A stretch of DNA of 23,011 nt from Microthrixaceae bacterium (GCA_020637195.1 JACJWK010000032.1:1-23011), one strand, 5' to 3'; shown: positions 7,623 to 14,686, counted from the first letter of the stretch. Notes: generated by a model not told the origin, from the letters alone. Program-made: numbers and translations.

Positions 7623-8846
7623 CTATGCCGCGTCAAGGGGTTGTTGTTGGTGGAGCCAGGTGCGGTAGCGGTCCTCGAGTTCGGAGGGTCGTCGAACGCC
7701 TCGTTCGATCTCGCTGAGTCGGGCGGGTTGAGTGCCGAGCGCGGTGGCTGCGACGGCGAGGGTGATCCCTGCGGCCTGGCGGGCGGGTCGCAGATCGGCG
7801 GTGGGGGTGACGGGCTGGGGGTTGGTCAGCAGGCCGTAGACCTCGCGTGCGACGTATCGCTTGAGGCAGCGGACGATCTCGCGGGTGGTCTTGCCCTCGG
7901 CGCGCCGTCGCGCCGCGTAGGCCTGGGTGGCAGGGTCGCAGGTGAGGCGGACCATCACGATCCGCCAGAGGGCGTGGTTGGCTTGGCGGTCGCCGCCGGC
8001 GTTGAGGCGGTGGCGGATGGTCTTGCCGGTGGATGCTTCGACTGGTGACGCGCCGCACAGCGCGGCGAACGCGGCCTCGCTGTGGAGCCGTTCGGGGTTG
8101 TCGCCGGCCGCGATCAACAAGATGGAGGCGACGTCGGGGCCGATCCCGCGGGCGGCTCGCATCGCCGGGTTCACCTCGGCGGTCAGGTCGTCGATCTGGG
8201 CGCGGAGACGGTCCAGGTCGGCGGTCATGGCCTGGTGTTGACGGGCCAGGGCCTTCATCGCCGCCTTGGTCGCTTCGACCGGGTCGGTGGGCGCTCCGGG
8301 CAGGAACCGGGCGCATCGAGCGACCCGGTCGTCGGTGCGGAGCGGTTCGAGGGTGGCGCGGAGCTCGTCGGGTGCGGTCACGATGAGGTCACGGAGCTGG
8401 TTCGACAGCCGGGTCCGGGTCCCGCGGGTCGAGCAGAACGCGATCCGCAGCACCCGGATCGACTCCACCATCCCGTCGTGGCTCTTGGGAACCGCGGTCG
8501 CTTCGCCGTTCAGCGCGGCGCGAGCGGCCGCCTCGGCATCGACCGTGTCGCTCTTGCCGCGCCGCCGGCGGGTCTGGCGGTTCGGGCGGTTCACCTCCAC
8601 CACATCCACTCCAGCCGTCGACAAATGGCGGGCCAGGCCGGCTCCGTAGGCGCCGGTGCCTTCGACCCCGACTCGCACGAGCCGGCCCTGGCGACGCATC
8701 CACCGGTGCAACGCCCGATACCCGACGCTGTCCGCGGGGAACGACTCGACCCCGCGGATGCGGCCGGTCGAGTCGACAACGGCCGCTACGTGGTTGTCGA
8801 GGTGCGAATCGACACCGCCGTAGATCTCGAGTTCGTGTTCCGCCAT
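7623..8846 (-). CDS. IS110-family transposase with C-terminal HTH
   Basis: A 407-aa DEDD recombinase. The N-terminal RuvC-like domain carries D13 (GGVDSH), E62 (VEGTGAYG), D100 and D103 (KSDTVDAEAAARA). A coiled-coil stretch is at about 190-225. The Transposase_20 domain is at about 229-315 (ARGIGPDVASILL, FAALCGASPVEASTGKTIRHRLNAGGDRQAN), where S272 is a candidate for the conserved serine. Residues 352-397 form an added helix-turn-helix resembling XRE/Cro types (LRPARQAAGITLAVAATALG, then ARLSEIERGV). The start is set at the ATG 8846 because MAEHELEIYGGVD is the usual family beginning; a longer frame upstream adds only low-complexity residues. IS110 elements have no inverted repeats, so its ends cannot be fixed by eye. 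It separates attL from the integrase, so it may have entered the island later. Confidence 0.93.
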   Translation of the reverse strand: MAEHELEIYGGVDSHLDNHVAAVVDSTGRIRGVESFPADSVGYRALHRWMRRQGRLVRVGVEGTGAYGAGLARHLSTAGVDVVEVNRPNRQTRRRRGKSDTVDAEAAARAALNGEATAVPKSHDGMVESIRVLRIAFCSTRGTRTRLSNQLRDLIVTAPDELRATLEPLRTDDRVARCARFLPGAPTDPVEATKAAMKALARQHQAMTADLDRLRAQIDDLTAEVNPAMRAARGIGPDVASILLIAAGDNPERLHSEAAFAALCGASPVEASTGKTIRHRLNAGGDRQANHALWRIVMVRLTCDPATQAYAARRRAEGKTTREIVRCLKRYVAREVYGLLTNPQPVTPTADLRPARQAAGITLAVAATALGTQPARLSEIERGVRRPSELEDRYRTWLHQQQPLDAA

Positions 8847-9105
8847 GATGGGTCCTGCCTTCCTGCTGTTCGGGTGGGATGGCGCCACCGGCCGGGAAGG
8901 CGGACAGGACACTCAGGGTGCGGACAAGGCTCCTATCAGGTCACGTCCCCCCGACCGGTTGGTGCGCGCCGAGGACCCCACCCCGAGCCGACAGATCAGC
9001 AACAAGGCATCGGGCCAGTCACACCGCGAGTCAGAACTCGAGCCGGGCCCTCGACGAGCACGAGTCGATCATGAGTGTCACACCCCGCCGGTACGTTCAC
9101 CGTCG
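8847..9105 (-). ncRNA. Candidate bridge-RNA region of the IS110 element
   Basis: IS110-group elements transcribe a structured bridge RNA from the non-coding end upstream of the transposase. The only such space here is the roughly 260 bp between the transposase start and the integrase. It holds a repeated CGGACA(A)GG at 8901 and 8921 and no convincing gene. The RNA itself is not demonstrated, and its limits inside this interval are unknown. Confidence 0.3.
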
Positions 9106-10254
9106 ATGGCCGGCTACAAGCGCTTCCGCAACGGCGCCTGGCGGCTCTCGGTGTACGTCGGCGTCGAACCCGGCACCGGCCGCCAGCGCTACGTCTACCG
9201 GACCGTCCACGAGCCCGACACGCCCGCCGGCGCCCGAGCCGCCGACCGCAAGCTCGCCGCGTTCGTCGCCGAGGTCGACGCCAACCACCACCTCGCCTCC
9301 GACCACCTCACCCTCGCCGAGCTGCTCACCCGCTGGCAGCACACCCGCGCCGCCTCCTGGTCCCCCAAGACCGCCACCGAACGCCGCCGCCTCGTCGACA
9401 ACCACCTGGTCCCCGCCCTCGGCGACCGGCGCATCGACCGGCTCCGCCCCATCGACCTCGCCCAGTACCTCGACGCCAAGCTCGCCGACGGCATGGCGCC
9501 CTCCACCGTCGCCGCCCACGCCGCCGCGCTGCGCGCCGCGCTCAACCTCGCCGTCCGCTGGGACCTCATCGCCCGCAACCCCATGGACCGCGTCGACCCC
9601 GTCGAAGTTCCCCGCCGGCACCTCGACCTGCCCCCCGTCGAGACGGTCGCCCGCATGCTCCACGAGCTCGAAGACGAAGACCTCACCATGGCCGCCTACA
9701 TCCGGGTGGCGGCGCTCGCGGGGAGCCGCCGCGGTGAGGTGTGCGTCCTGCGGTGGGGTGACGTCGACCTCGACGTCGGCGAGGTGCGGATCTCGAGGGC
9801 GCTGTCGATCGGCGACGACGGGGTGGTGTCGAAGGGCACCAAGACCGGTCGGGCTCGGGCGGTGGCGCTCGACCGGCGCACCGTCGAGGTCATCGACCGT
9901 CACCGCGCCCAGGTGCGGGAGGTGCATCTGGCGATGGGGTTGGGCCGGCTGGGCGACGGGGATTGGGTGTTCGGGTCGCCGTACGATCTGCGGCGGCCGG
10001 TGCGGCCGGAGTCGATGTCGAGGTCGTGGCGGCGGATCCGGGCCCGGTACGGGCTCGACGAGATCCGGTTGCATGATCTGCGGCACTTCATGGCGACGCG
10101 GATGATCGAGTCGGGTGAGGATGTGATCACGGTGGCGGGTCGGGTGGGGCATGCGCGGACGTCGACGACGACCGACATCTATGGGCACCGGTCGGCGGCG
10201 CGTGATCGTGAGGCGGCGCAGCGGTTCGCTGACCTCGTCGACGGCGCCGGTTGA
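9106..10254 (+). CDS. Tyrosine recombinase (site-specific integrase)
   Basis: A 382-aa phage-type integrase that should recombine the element with the tRNA-Glu tail. Residues 1-60 resemble an arm-binding domain (YKRFRNGAWRLSVYVG). Residues 66-160 form the SAM-like core-binding domain (LAELLTRWQHTRA, PSTVAAHAAALRAALNLAV). The catalytic domain has R208 (AGSRRGEV), K246 (SKGTKTGR), H323 and R326 (LHDLRH), H349 (GHARTST) and the nucleophile Y359 (DIYGH). All key residues are present, so it is probably active. The ATG 9106 gives the usual N-terminus. The first 600 bases are strongly C-rich and the rest G-rich on the coding strand, an abrupt change near 9700. Its last 35 bases recur at 10956-10990. 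Confidence 0.95.
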   Translation: MAGYKRFRNGAWRLSVYVGVEPGTGRQRYVYRTVHEPDTPAGARAADRKLAAFVAEVDANHHLASDHLTLAELLTRWQHTRAASWSPKTATERRRLVDNHLVPALGDRRIDRLRPIDLAQYLDAKLADGMAPSTVAAHAAALRAALNLAVRWDLIARNPMDRVDPVEVPRRHLDLPPVETVARMLHELEDEDLTMAAYIRVAALAGSRRGEVCVLRWGDVDLDVGEVRISRALSIGDDGVVSKGTKTGRARAVALDRRTVEVIDRHRAQVREVHLAMGLGRLGDGDWVFGSPYDLRRPVRPESMSRSWRRIRARYGLDEIRLHDLRHFMATRMIESGEDVITVAGRVGHARTSTTTDIYGHRSAARDREAAQRFADLVDGAG

Positions 10255-10289
10255 AGACCGCTGGACTGGGTGCCGATGGGATGACCGAT

Positions 10290-10316
10290 GGCCCCCGGCG
10301 TGTGCTGGCGGGGGCC
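10290..10316 (+). terminator. Hairpin after the integrase
   Basis: GGCCCCCG (10290-10297) pairs perfectly with CGGGGGCC (10309-10316) around an 11-nt loop, 36 nt past the integrase stop. No T-tract follows. Position supports termination of the integrase transcript. Confidence 0.55.
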
Positions 10317-10385
10317 GGGTAGTAACGTTTCCCGTATCCGAAGGCCGCCTTTGAGGGAGGCGCCCGACAGGAAGGCACCACCACC

Positions 10386-10520
10386 ATGGCAGACGTCATC
10401 GTCTTCGACTTCGTCGAACGGAAGGTCGTGATCGAGACGCCCGACGGCAACTCTCGCCCGGCGCCCGCGCACCTTCAGGTCGAAGGGGTGCCCACGCCGG
10501 CGCCGACTCGAGCGACCTGA
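10386..10520 (+). CDS. Small ORF, 44 aa, unknown function
   Basis: The ATG at 10386 follows AGGAAGG (10369-10375) at ideal spacing. The peptide reads MADVIVFDFVERKVVIETPD, then a Pro/Ala-rich tail ending TPAPTRAT. The N-terminal half looks like two beta strands; there is no signal peptide or membrane helix. It ends 4 nt before the next gene's GTG, so the two are probably one operon. No family is recognised. The strong ribosome site and tight spacing are the evidence that it is translated. Confidence 0.55.
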   Translation: MADVIVFDFVERKVVIETPDGNSRPAPAHLQVEGVPTPAPTRAT

Positions 10521-10524
10521 CGTC

Positions 10525-10947
10525 GTGAGGATCGCGACGGCGATCCCGGTCCGGCACACGGAACAACTCCGGGACGGCACGTTTCTGCTGGTCGGGGCCG
10601 GTGCGTCCCGAGTGAGGGTCAAGGGAGCGTTCCCCTCAGCGGTGGCGGTCCGTGCGTTCGTTGAGGTGGCGTGCGAGCCCAACGAAGCGACTGCTGGAGC
10701 CCACCACCTCACGGCGGAGGTTCTCGGACCGCAGTTGACGGCTGTGACGGCCGATCCGTTGAGGGTGGAGTTCGACGTTCAGCCAGGGCCTGGGTCGGTG
10801 CCGGGCTGGGAGGCCAAGATCCCCTTCACGATCGCTGTGCGATTCGAGGCTGCAGAGCCGGGCGCCTACTCGCTGGAGCTGACGGCAGATGATGCCTCCC
10901 ACAGCCTTCCGTTTCTTGTCGAAGCGGTTCAACAGAACCAGGCGTAG
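10525..10947 (+). CDS. DUF6941-like hypothetical protein, 140 aa
   Basis: An all-beta protein of about 140 residues. The opening RIATAIPVRHTEQLRDGTFLLVGAGASRV and the later VEFDVQPGPGSVPGWEAKIPFTIAVRF and GAYSLELTADDASHSLPFLVEA follow the pattern of DUF6941 proteins (a first strand, a short G-x-x-x-L-x-G-x-G turn, then a P-G-x-x-x-x-x-P-F segment and a G-x-Y-x-L-x-L strand). Function is unknown. Start GTG 10525 lies 4 nt after the 44-aa ORF. Third positions are less GC-biased than in the flanking chromosome, consistent with horizontal origin. The family name is by pattern memory, and the confidence given is for a real gene. Confidence 0.75.
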   Translation: MRIATAIPVRHTEQLRDGTFLLVGAGASRVRVKGAFPSAVAVRAFVEVACEPNEATAGAHHLTAEVLGPQLTAVTADPLRVEFDVQPGPGSVPGWEAKIPFTIAVRFEAAEPGAYSLELTADDASHSLPFLVEAVQQNQA

Positions 10948-10955
10948 CTCGGCTC

Positions 10956-10994
10956 GCGCAGCGGTTCGCTGACCTCGTCGACGGTGCCGGCTAG
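10956..10994 (+). pseudogene. Remnant of an integrase 3' end
   Basis: Encodes AQRFADLVDGAG and a TAG stop in one frame, the same last twelve residues as the integrase at 10216-10254. The DNA matches 10216-10250 at 34 of 35 positions, offset by 740 bp. No upstream integrase sequence is visible, so this is a tail left by recombination or duplication, not a gene. Confidence 0.75.
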
Positions 10995-11314
10995 CCGGGG
11001 CTGAGGCTGTCGACCGCTGCGTCGTACTCCTCGATGCGGCCGGGACACCAGGCCACGACGCTCGCACGAGAGATCTCGCCGTTGCCGTTGTCGATGTTCA
11101 TGGCGACGGTGAGCGTCATGTCCTCCATGTCGCATAGCTGCTCGGCCGCCTGGATCAGCCGGTCGAGATCGAACTGGCCGTCGTCGTCGATCCGTTCAGC
11201 CGCTTGACGAAGCGCTGCGACCCTCTCGTCGCGGGACGGCCCCGGGCCGTCGGAAGAGCACCCGACCGTCACCAGCAGCAGAATCACGCCAAGAAGCGCA
11301 GCCGAACGGGTCAC
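10991..11314 (-). CDS. Small lipoprotein, 107 aa
   Basis: Basic N-terminus (MTRS), hydrophobic core (AALLGVILLLVTV) and a lipobox TVGC with C19 as the lipidated residue, so it should be anchored outside the cytoplasmic membrane. The mature part is acidic and helical (RVAALRQAAERIDDDGQFDLDRLIQAAEQLC) with two further cysteines, C62 and C90, that might form a disulfide. No family is recognised. The GTG start overlaps the stop of the upstream ImmA-type gene (GTGA), indicating coupled translation. Its stop codon lies inside the integrase-tail remnant, so the gene's 3' end borders a recombination junction. Confidence 0.75.
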   Translation of the reverse strand: MTRSAALLGVILLLVTVGCSSDGPGPSRDERVAALRQAAERIDDDGQFDLDRLIQAAEQLCDMEDMTLTVAMNIDNGNGEISRASVVAWCPGRIEEYDAAVDSLSPG

Positions 11315-11784
11315 GCTGACCGCCGCTCGAGCAGCATCGACAGTGCGTCATGGGCGACCCGTTCCGGGACGCCGAACTCCTCGGCAACGACGAGCGGGCA
11401 GATGTGACCTTCGATCTCTGATCGTGTCTCGACGAGCTGCTCCAGCCGGTCGCGGGGGATGAGACGCTCCGCCACGATCCGGTCGACCCGACGCTCCTCG
11501 CGGGCCACGACGTCGCCCAGGCTCGGGGGCATGCCGTCGACATGACCCGACCCGCCGCGCTCGTCGTGGACGAGTTCGTGCGCCAAGGCGGCGAGACGCT
11601 CGGCTGGGGGGAGCGCTCGATCGATCAGGACGACGGCTCGGTCGCCGCGGCGCGCGTACACCGCCGCCGGCGCCCCCGGGGGCATGTCCACCAGGGCGAA
11701 GTCGATGTGCGGCCGCTGACGGAGTTCGCGCCAGACCTTCCAGACCCCCACGTCGCGAAGGTAGTGGCGGGCTGTGACGGTCAT
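11311..11784 (-). CDS. ImmA/IrrE-type zinc metallopeptidase
   Basis: A 157-aa protein with the M78-type motif HELVHDE (H69, E70, H73) and a downstream acidic helix AREERRVDRIVAERLIP (about 94-110), where the third metal ligand normally lies. Strands before the motif (FALVDMPPGAPAAVYARRGDRAVVLID) match the family. ImmA proteins cleave XRE-type repressors such as ImmR and so control excision of mobile elements; here no XRE repressor is adjacent. The ATG 11784 begins MTVTARHYLRD and excludes a long low-quality upstream extension. It overlaps the lipoprotein gene by 4 bp. It lies divergent from the coiled-coil/winged-helix gene at 12019. Confidence 0.88.
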   Translation of the reverse strand: MTVTARHYLRDVGVWKVWRELRQRPHIDFALVDMPPGAPAAVYARRGDRAVVLIDRALPPAERLAALAHELVHDERGGSGHVDGMPPSLGDVVAREERRVDRIVAERLIPRDRLEQLVETRSEIEGHICPLVVAEEFGVPERVAHDALSMLLERRSA

Positions 11785-12002
11785 GGCCGCTGGTCGAGCT
11801 GGTCGAGTCGCCGGCGGCAACGACATGCCCGCCGCCATCGTGGCCATCGGCTCCGCCGCCGCCGGGGCCCTCGCCGGGGTGCTCCTCCCCCGAGGCGGTA
11901 CGAGCTGACAGCCGCTAGACGCTTGTGGAGGCCCTGAATACGCCTTGTAACTTGACGTTCGCGGATTTCGCGTTTCTTGGTTGCGTGCGAGGCGTCTTGG
12001 GG

Positions 12003-12011
12003 TGATAGGAT
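12003..12011 (+). promoter_or_regulatory. Extended -10 box (TGATAGGAT), leaderless start
   Basis: TG-A-TAGGAT ends 7 nt before the ATG at 12019. TTGCGT at 11981-11986 is a possible -35 with a long 19-bp spacer. Spacing predicts transcription starting at the start codon. Confidence 0.45.
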
Positions 12012-12018
12012 CGTCGGC

Positions 12019-12474
12019 ATGCCCCCCACGGCCGCCGACTACATCCGCCGGGCCTTGCGAGAGCTGAACGCCGAACGCGACCGGCTCGACCGCCAGATCG
12101 AAGTTCTTGATCGCACGCTCGATGAACTCGAGCCTGGAGGTAGCGGTGACGCACCTGACGACAGTGGATCGCATGGGCGACCGGTGCGGGACATCGTCAT
12201 GGACCTCGCTGGCGAGAGCCATCTGTTCACTCTCGACGAGGTGATGCGCCGGGTCCGGTCCGAGGGTAACCCAGCCCAGCACGCCTCAGTGTCCAGCATC
12301 CTGAGCCGCCTCAAGCGGGAAGGTTTCATCGACGCTGGACCTCGTCGAGGTACCTACGTGTCGATCGATCCGTTGTCCGAGAAGGGCGGCGACGGTGGTG
12401 TTCTTGGTGCGTCTGGCCAACGCACCGATGATCGGCCGGACCCGGGGTCCAATCCCGGGATCCAAACCGGCTGA
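12019..12474 (+). CDS. Coiled-coil plus winged-helix protein, 151 aa
   Basis: Residues 8-38 form a heptad-like helix (YIRRALRELNAERDRLDRQI). A Gly/Asp/Ser linker runs to about 55. Residues 56-116 look like a winged helix (DIVMDLAGESHLFTLDEVMR, then SVSSILSRLKREGFIDAGPR and a GTYVSI wing), so it is probably a DNA-binding dimer. The last 30 residues are Gly/Asp-rich, and their DNA contains two hairpins (12406-12426 and 12441-12459), so the C-terminus may be a recent read-through extension. The ATG 12019 is favoured by the TAGGAT box 7 nt upstream. It lies divergent from the ImmA-type gene and could be its regulator or substrate; that is inference. Confidence 0.75.
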   Translation: MPPTAADYIRRALRELNAERDRLDRQIEVLDRTLDELEPGGSGDAPDDSGSHGRPVRDIVMDLAGESHLFTLDEVMRRVRSEGNPAQHASVSSILSRLKREGFIDAGPRRGTYVSIDPLSEKGGDGGVLGASGQRTDDRPDPGSNPGIQTG

Positions 12475-12479
12475 GCAAG

Positions 12480-12507
12480 GCCCTGGGGGGCGACGGCCCC
12501 CCAGGGC
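12480..12507 (+). terminator. Strong 12-bp hairpin terminator
   Basis: GCCCTGGGGGGC (12480-12491) pairs perfectly with GCCCCCCAGGGC (12496-12507) around a GACG loop, 5 nt after the winged-helix gene's stop. No T-tract follows, as is common in GC-rich actinobacteria. Confidence 0.7.
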
Positions 12508-12756
12508 AACCCGGGCTGGGGCACTGCGGAACCTGATCCACTTGCCACGCCCTGTGTAGATGGTATCACGCCGGTCAATCTTGTCTCGCGATGACCCTGC
12601 TGTCTCGCCTGCGTCCTGCTGCGTTGAGGGACCGGCCCCTAGGCCCGCGCCAAGGCCCGGACGACTTCACCGACGCATGACCCTGGCCGTGAGCGTCAGG
12701 CTCAGCAGGCCGGCGGCTTCATAGCGTCATTGGGCGCGAGCGCACTCCTGGGCTGA
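12508..12756. other. Intergenic stretch without recognised features
   Basis: About 250 bp between the terminator hairpin and the converging Excalibur fragment. Base composition is less GC-rich than elsewhere by eye. No gene with good codon bias, no tRNA and no clear repeat is seen. Confidence 0.5.
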
Positions 12757-13005
12757 TCACTCGCAGCCGATCCCGTCGCCATCACCGTCGAGCCCGTCGT
12801 CGTCCAGCCCGATCACGAAATCCGGGCGCCCCACCTGCGGACAGTTCAGGTCCCCGGCGTACGGCAGGCACGGCCAGTACGACTGGTGGCACTGCTGGTT
12901 GATCCGATCCGCGATCGCCTGTGCCGTGCAGGTCCAGCTGTGGTGGAACCTGAACGCGGGCCGTTGCGGCCGCTGGCGATGAATCGCGACCGTCAGTCCG
13001 GCCAA
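12757..13005 (-). pseudogene. Excalibur calcium-binding domain fragment
   Basis: The C-terminus reads CHQSYWPCLPYAGDLNC, then GLDDDGLDGDGDGIGCE, the Excalibur signature with paired cysteines and a DxDxDGxxCE calcium loop. Such domains normally end exported proteins. Here there is no signal peptide. The frame runs back into the end of the GT-C-like gene in another phase, and the only nearby start is a TTG at 13005. The likeliest reading is a gene that lost its 5' part when the upstream gene was joined to it. A short TTG-initiated protein remains possible. Confidence 0.55.
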
Positions 13006-14378
13006 GTTATGAGGATCTCGCCGTCGGTCTGAACGACGAACTCCTCTGGGGTCTTCGCGATACGAAGCGATCCGGTCATCTCGTCCCGGTGCAGCCAGAG
13101 CGCGTTGTCCGGCGCGTGCGGCGACACGATTCCGACGACGTTGTTGTGCCTCACGGCCTCTGGCCCGACCACGAGGGCGGCGGAAGGGTCGACGCCGCTC
13201 TCGTCGAGGAAGCCCATGAGCGCAACGACGTCGTCGCCGGCCTGGCTCCACGACGCCAGCGAAACGGCTTGCCCGTAGAGGCAGATCCCGGCCCAGAGCA
13301 GCGCGAAGGCCAAGCCAACGACCGCCCGACGAGAGAAGAGCATCTTGGCGATTCCAACCCAGACCATGACAGCACCGACCGACGAGATCGCGTAGAGCCG
13401 ATCGATCATCCCGAACGGTTGGACCGGCGTAAGGAGCGACCCGAAGCTCCCAACCACGATGACGCCGATCCCGACAAGTACCAGGGTCGGACCTCCGTTG
13501 CGGGCCCGCTCGCCACGTCGGTACAGCTCGATCGCTGCGATCACGCCAGCGACCGCCGCTATACCGCACAGCACCACCACCGCCGGTGGGACAGACTGCG
13601 AGAACAGGCCCTCAGCGAAGTGGCCGTTGAGGAACCGCCACGGTCGCCTCGTCGCGAGGCGAAAGGGATAGGTCGGCTCGATGGCGGTCCACGCCACACA
13701 GAGCAGCACCGGCACCCCGATCAGGAGTCGGTCCCGCATCTCCAGCTTTCGGGCGGGGGGAGCCGCCTCCGGCGTGAGCGGCATGAACCGAGTGCCCACG
13801 AGCGCAACTGCCGCGAAAGCCGGCACGATTGTCACCTGGTAGCCAAGGACAGACAGGCCAAGTAGAAGGGCCGCGGCGACTCGAGAGCCGCGGGAGAGGG
13901 CGACTACCCCCGCTGCAAGCAGCGTGAACGCCACCAGCGACTGCGTGTTGGCAGCCCAAACGGTCATGGCGTTGTGGTTCGGCACCAAGACCCATGCCGC
14001 GCATACGATCCAGGCCGTTGTGGGTGAGAAGTACCGTCGCAAGAGCAAGAGCAACGCCGTCACCGCAACGAGGTTCAGCAGCGTCACCTCAAGGAAGAGG
14101 ACCACCGGGCTGTTCCCGCCCACGCCGTACACGACGGTGTAGGTGAGCCACTCAAGGGGACGGCTCATCAGCCTCGTCTGGTCTGCGATCGACAAAATGC
14201 CGAGGAACTCTCGGTTCCCTGCAGCAGTCCAATCGTCCAGGATCAGCCCTGGACCCAGAGCGAGGTACACCGCCGCCCGCACCATCACGAGCGCTGCCAT
14301 CGAGGCAATCGCAGATGGAGCCTTGGCCGCCCAACTCGAGACTCGGCCCGCCAACGCGGTTTCGGTACCCACCAGCAT
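12993..14378 (-). CDS. Polytopic membrane protein, probable GT-C glycosyltransferase
   Basis: A 461-aa protein with roughly ten to eleven hydrophobic segments. After the first helix comes GLILDDWTAAGNREFL (about 44-60). An acidic pair in the first outer loop (here DD at 48-49) is the usual catalytic site of GT-C enzymes that use lipid-linked sugars. Later segments (VPNHNAMTVWAANTQSLVAF, LGYQVTIVPAFAAVALVG) fit ArnT/PMT-like proteins in general layout. The last 80 residues are soluble and probably outside the membrane. Substrate unknown. Codon use is less biased than in the flanking chromosome. It is island cargo near the right end. Start ATG 14378 follows directly on a basic first loop. Confidence 0.75.
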   Translation of the reverse strand: MLVGTETALAGRVSSWAAKAPSAIASMAALVMVRAAVYLALGPGLILDDWTAAGNREFLGILSIADQTRLMSRPLEWLTYTVVYGVGGNSPVVLFLEVTLLNLVAVTALLLLLRRYFSPTTAWIVCAAWVLVPNHNAMTVWAANTQSLVAFTLLAAGVVALSRGSRVAAALLLGLSVLGYQVTIVPAFAAVALVGTRFMPLTPEAAPPARKLEMRDRLLIGVPVLLCVAWTAIEPTYPFRLATRRPWRFLNGHFAEGLFSQSVPPAVVVLCGIAAVAGVIAAIELYRRGERARNGGPTLVLVGIGVIVVGSFGSLLTPVQPFGMIDRLYAISSVGAVMVWVGIAKMLFSRRAVVGLAFALLWAGICLYGQAVSLASWSQAGDDVVALMGFLDESGVDPSAALVVGPEAVRHNNVVGIVSPHAPDNALWLHRDEMTGSLRIAKTPEEFVVQTDGEILITWPD

Positions 14379-14445
14379 CGGCCCTCAGAGTAGACGAGAT
14401 GATGGGAGGGGCTCCCGGGAAGCCGCTGAGCTCGTCGACAACTTC

Positions 14446-14571
14446 ATGGCCATGCTCACCACCCGCTGCGCCGACCTCACGGTCGGCGAGCTGGAGCGCG
14501 CCCGGGCCCTGGTCGAGCAGCGGGTCGAACACCTGCGGCTGATGCTCGACGCCCCGCCGGCGGCCAACTGA
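14446..14571 (+). CDS. Very small ORF, 41 aa
   Basis: Encodes MAMLTTRCADLTVGELERAR, then a helical segment (ALVEQRVEHLRLMLDAP) and PAAN. It has strong GC third-position bias. No start exists further upstream in frame and no good ribosome site is visible, so it may be the tail of a lost gene. It sits just inside the right end, where excision-factor genes are sometimes found, but no such similarity is recognised. Confidence 0.35.
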   Translation: MAMLTTRCADLTVGELERARALVEQRVEHLRLMLDAPPAAN

Positions 14572-14574
14572 TCC

Positions 14575-14594
14575 TGCCCATGGCTTGCCCATGA
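14575..14594 (+). promoter_or_regulatory. Candidate integrase arm site, right end
   Basis: TGCCCATGG followed 4 nt later by CCCATGA, matching the motif inside the left end at 7594-7614. It lies 92 bp inside the attR core. A further inverted repeat (CGGCACG / CGTGCCG, 14619-14636) lies between it and the core. Confidence 0.4.
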
Positions 14595-14686
14595 GCACCC
14601 CCGCAGTGGCCGTCATCCCGGCACGCCAACGTGCCGCAACGGCCGAAAACGCCGCAGCACACCAGCAACAGCACCGTCCTACCCTT

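Noticed and set aside
11783..11908. Short + strand ORF with a hydrophobic stretch (MPAAIVAIGSAAAGALAGVL) resembling a tiny membrane protein.
   Set aside because: It overlaps the start of the ImmA-type gene on the other strand, has no ribosome site, and its Ala/Gly content can arise from GC-rich sequence alone.
12441..12459. T-arm-like hairpin (CCCGGG, 7-nt loop, CCCGGG) at the end of the winged-helix gene, possibly a second tRNA att remnant.
   Set aside because: The loop GTCCAAT breaks the conserved T-loop positions 54 and 57, and no acceptor or anticodon arm is nearby.
13089..13865. Forward-strand open frame within the GT-C-like gene.
   Set aside because: Rich in His, Arg and Asp with no domain, and fully opposite a gene with convincing membrane segments.
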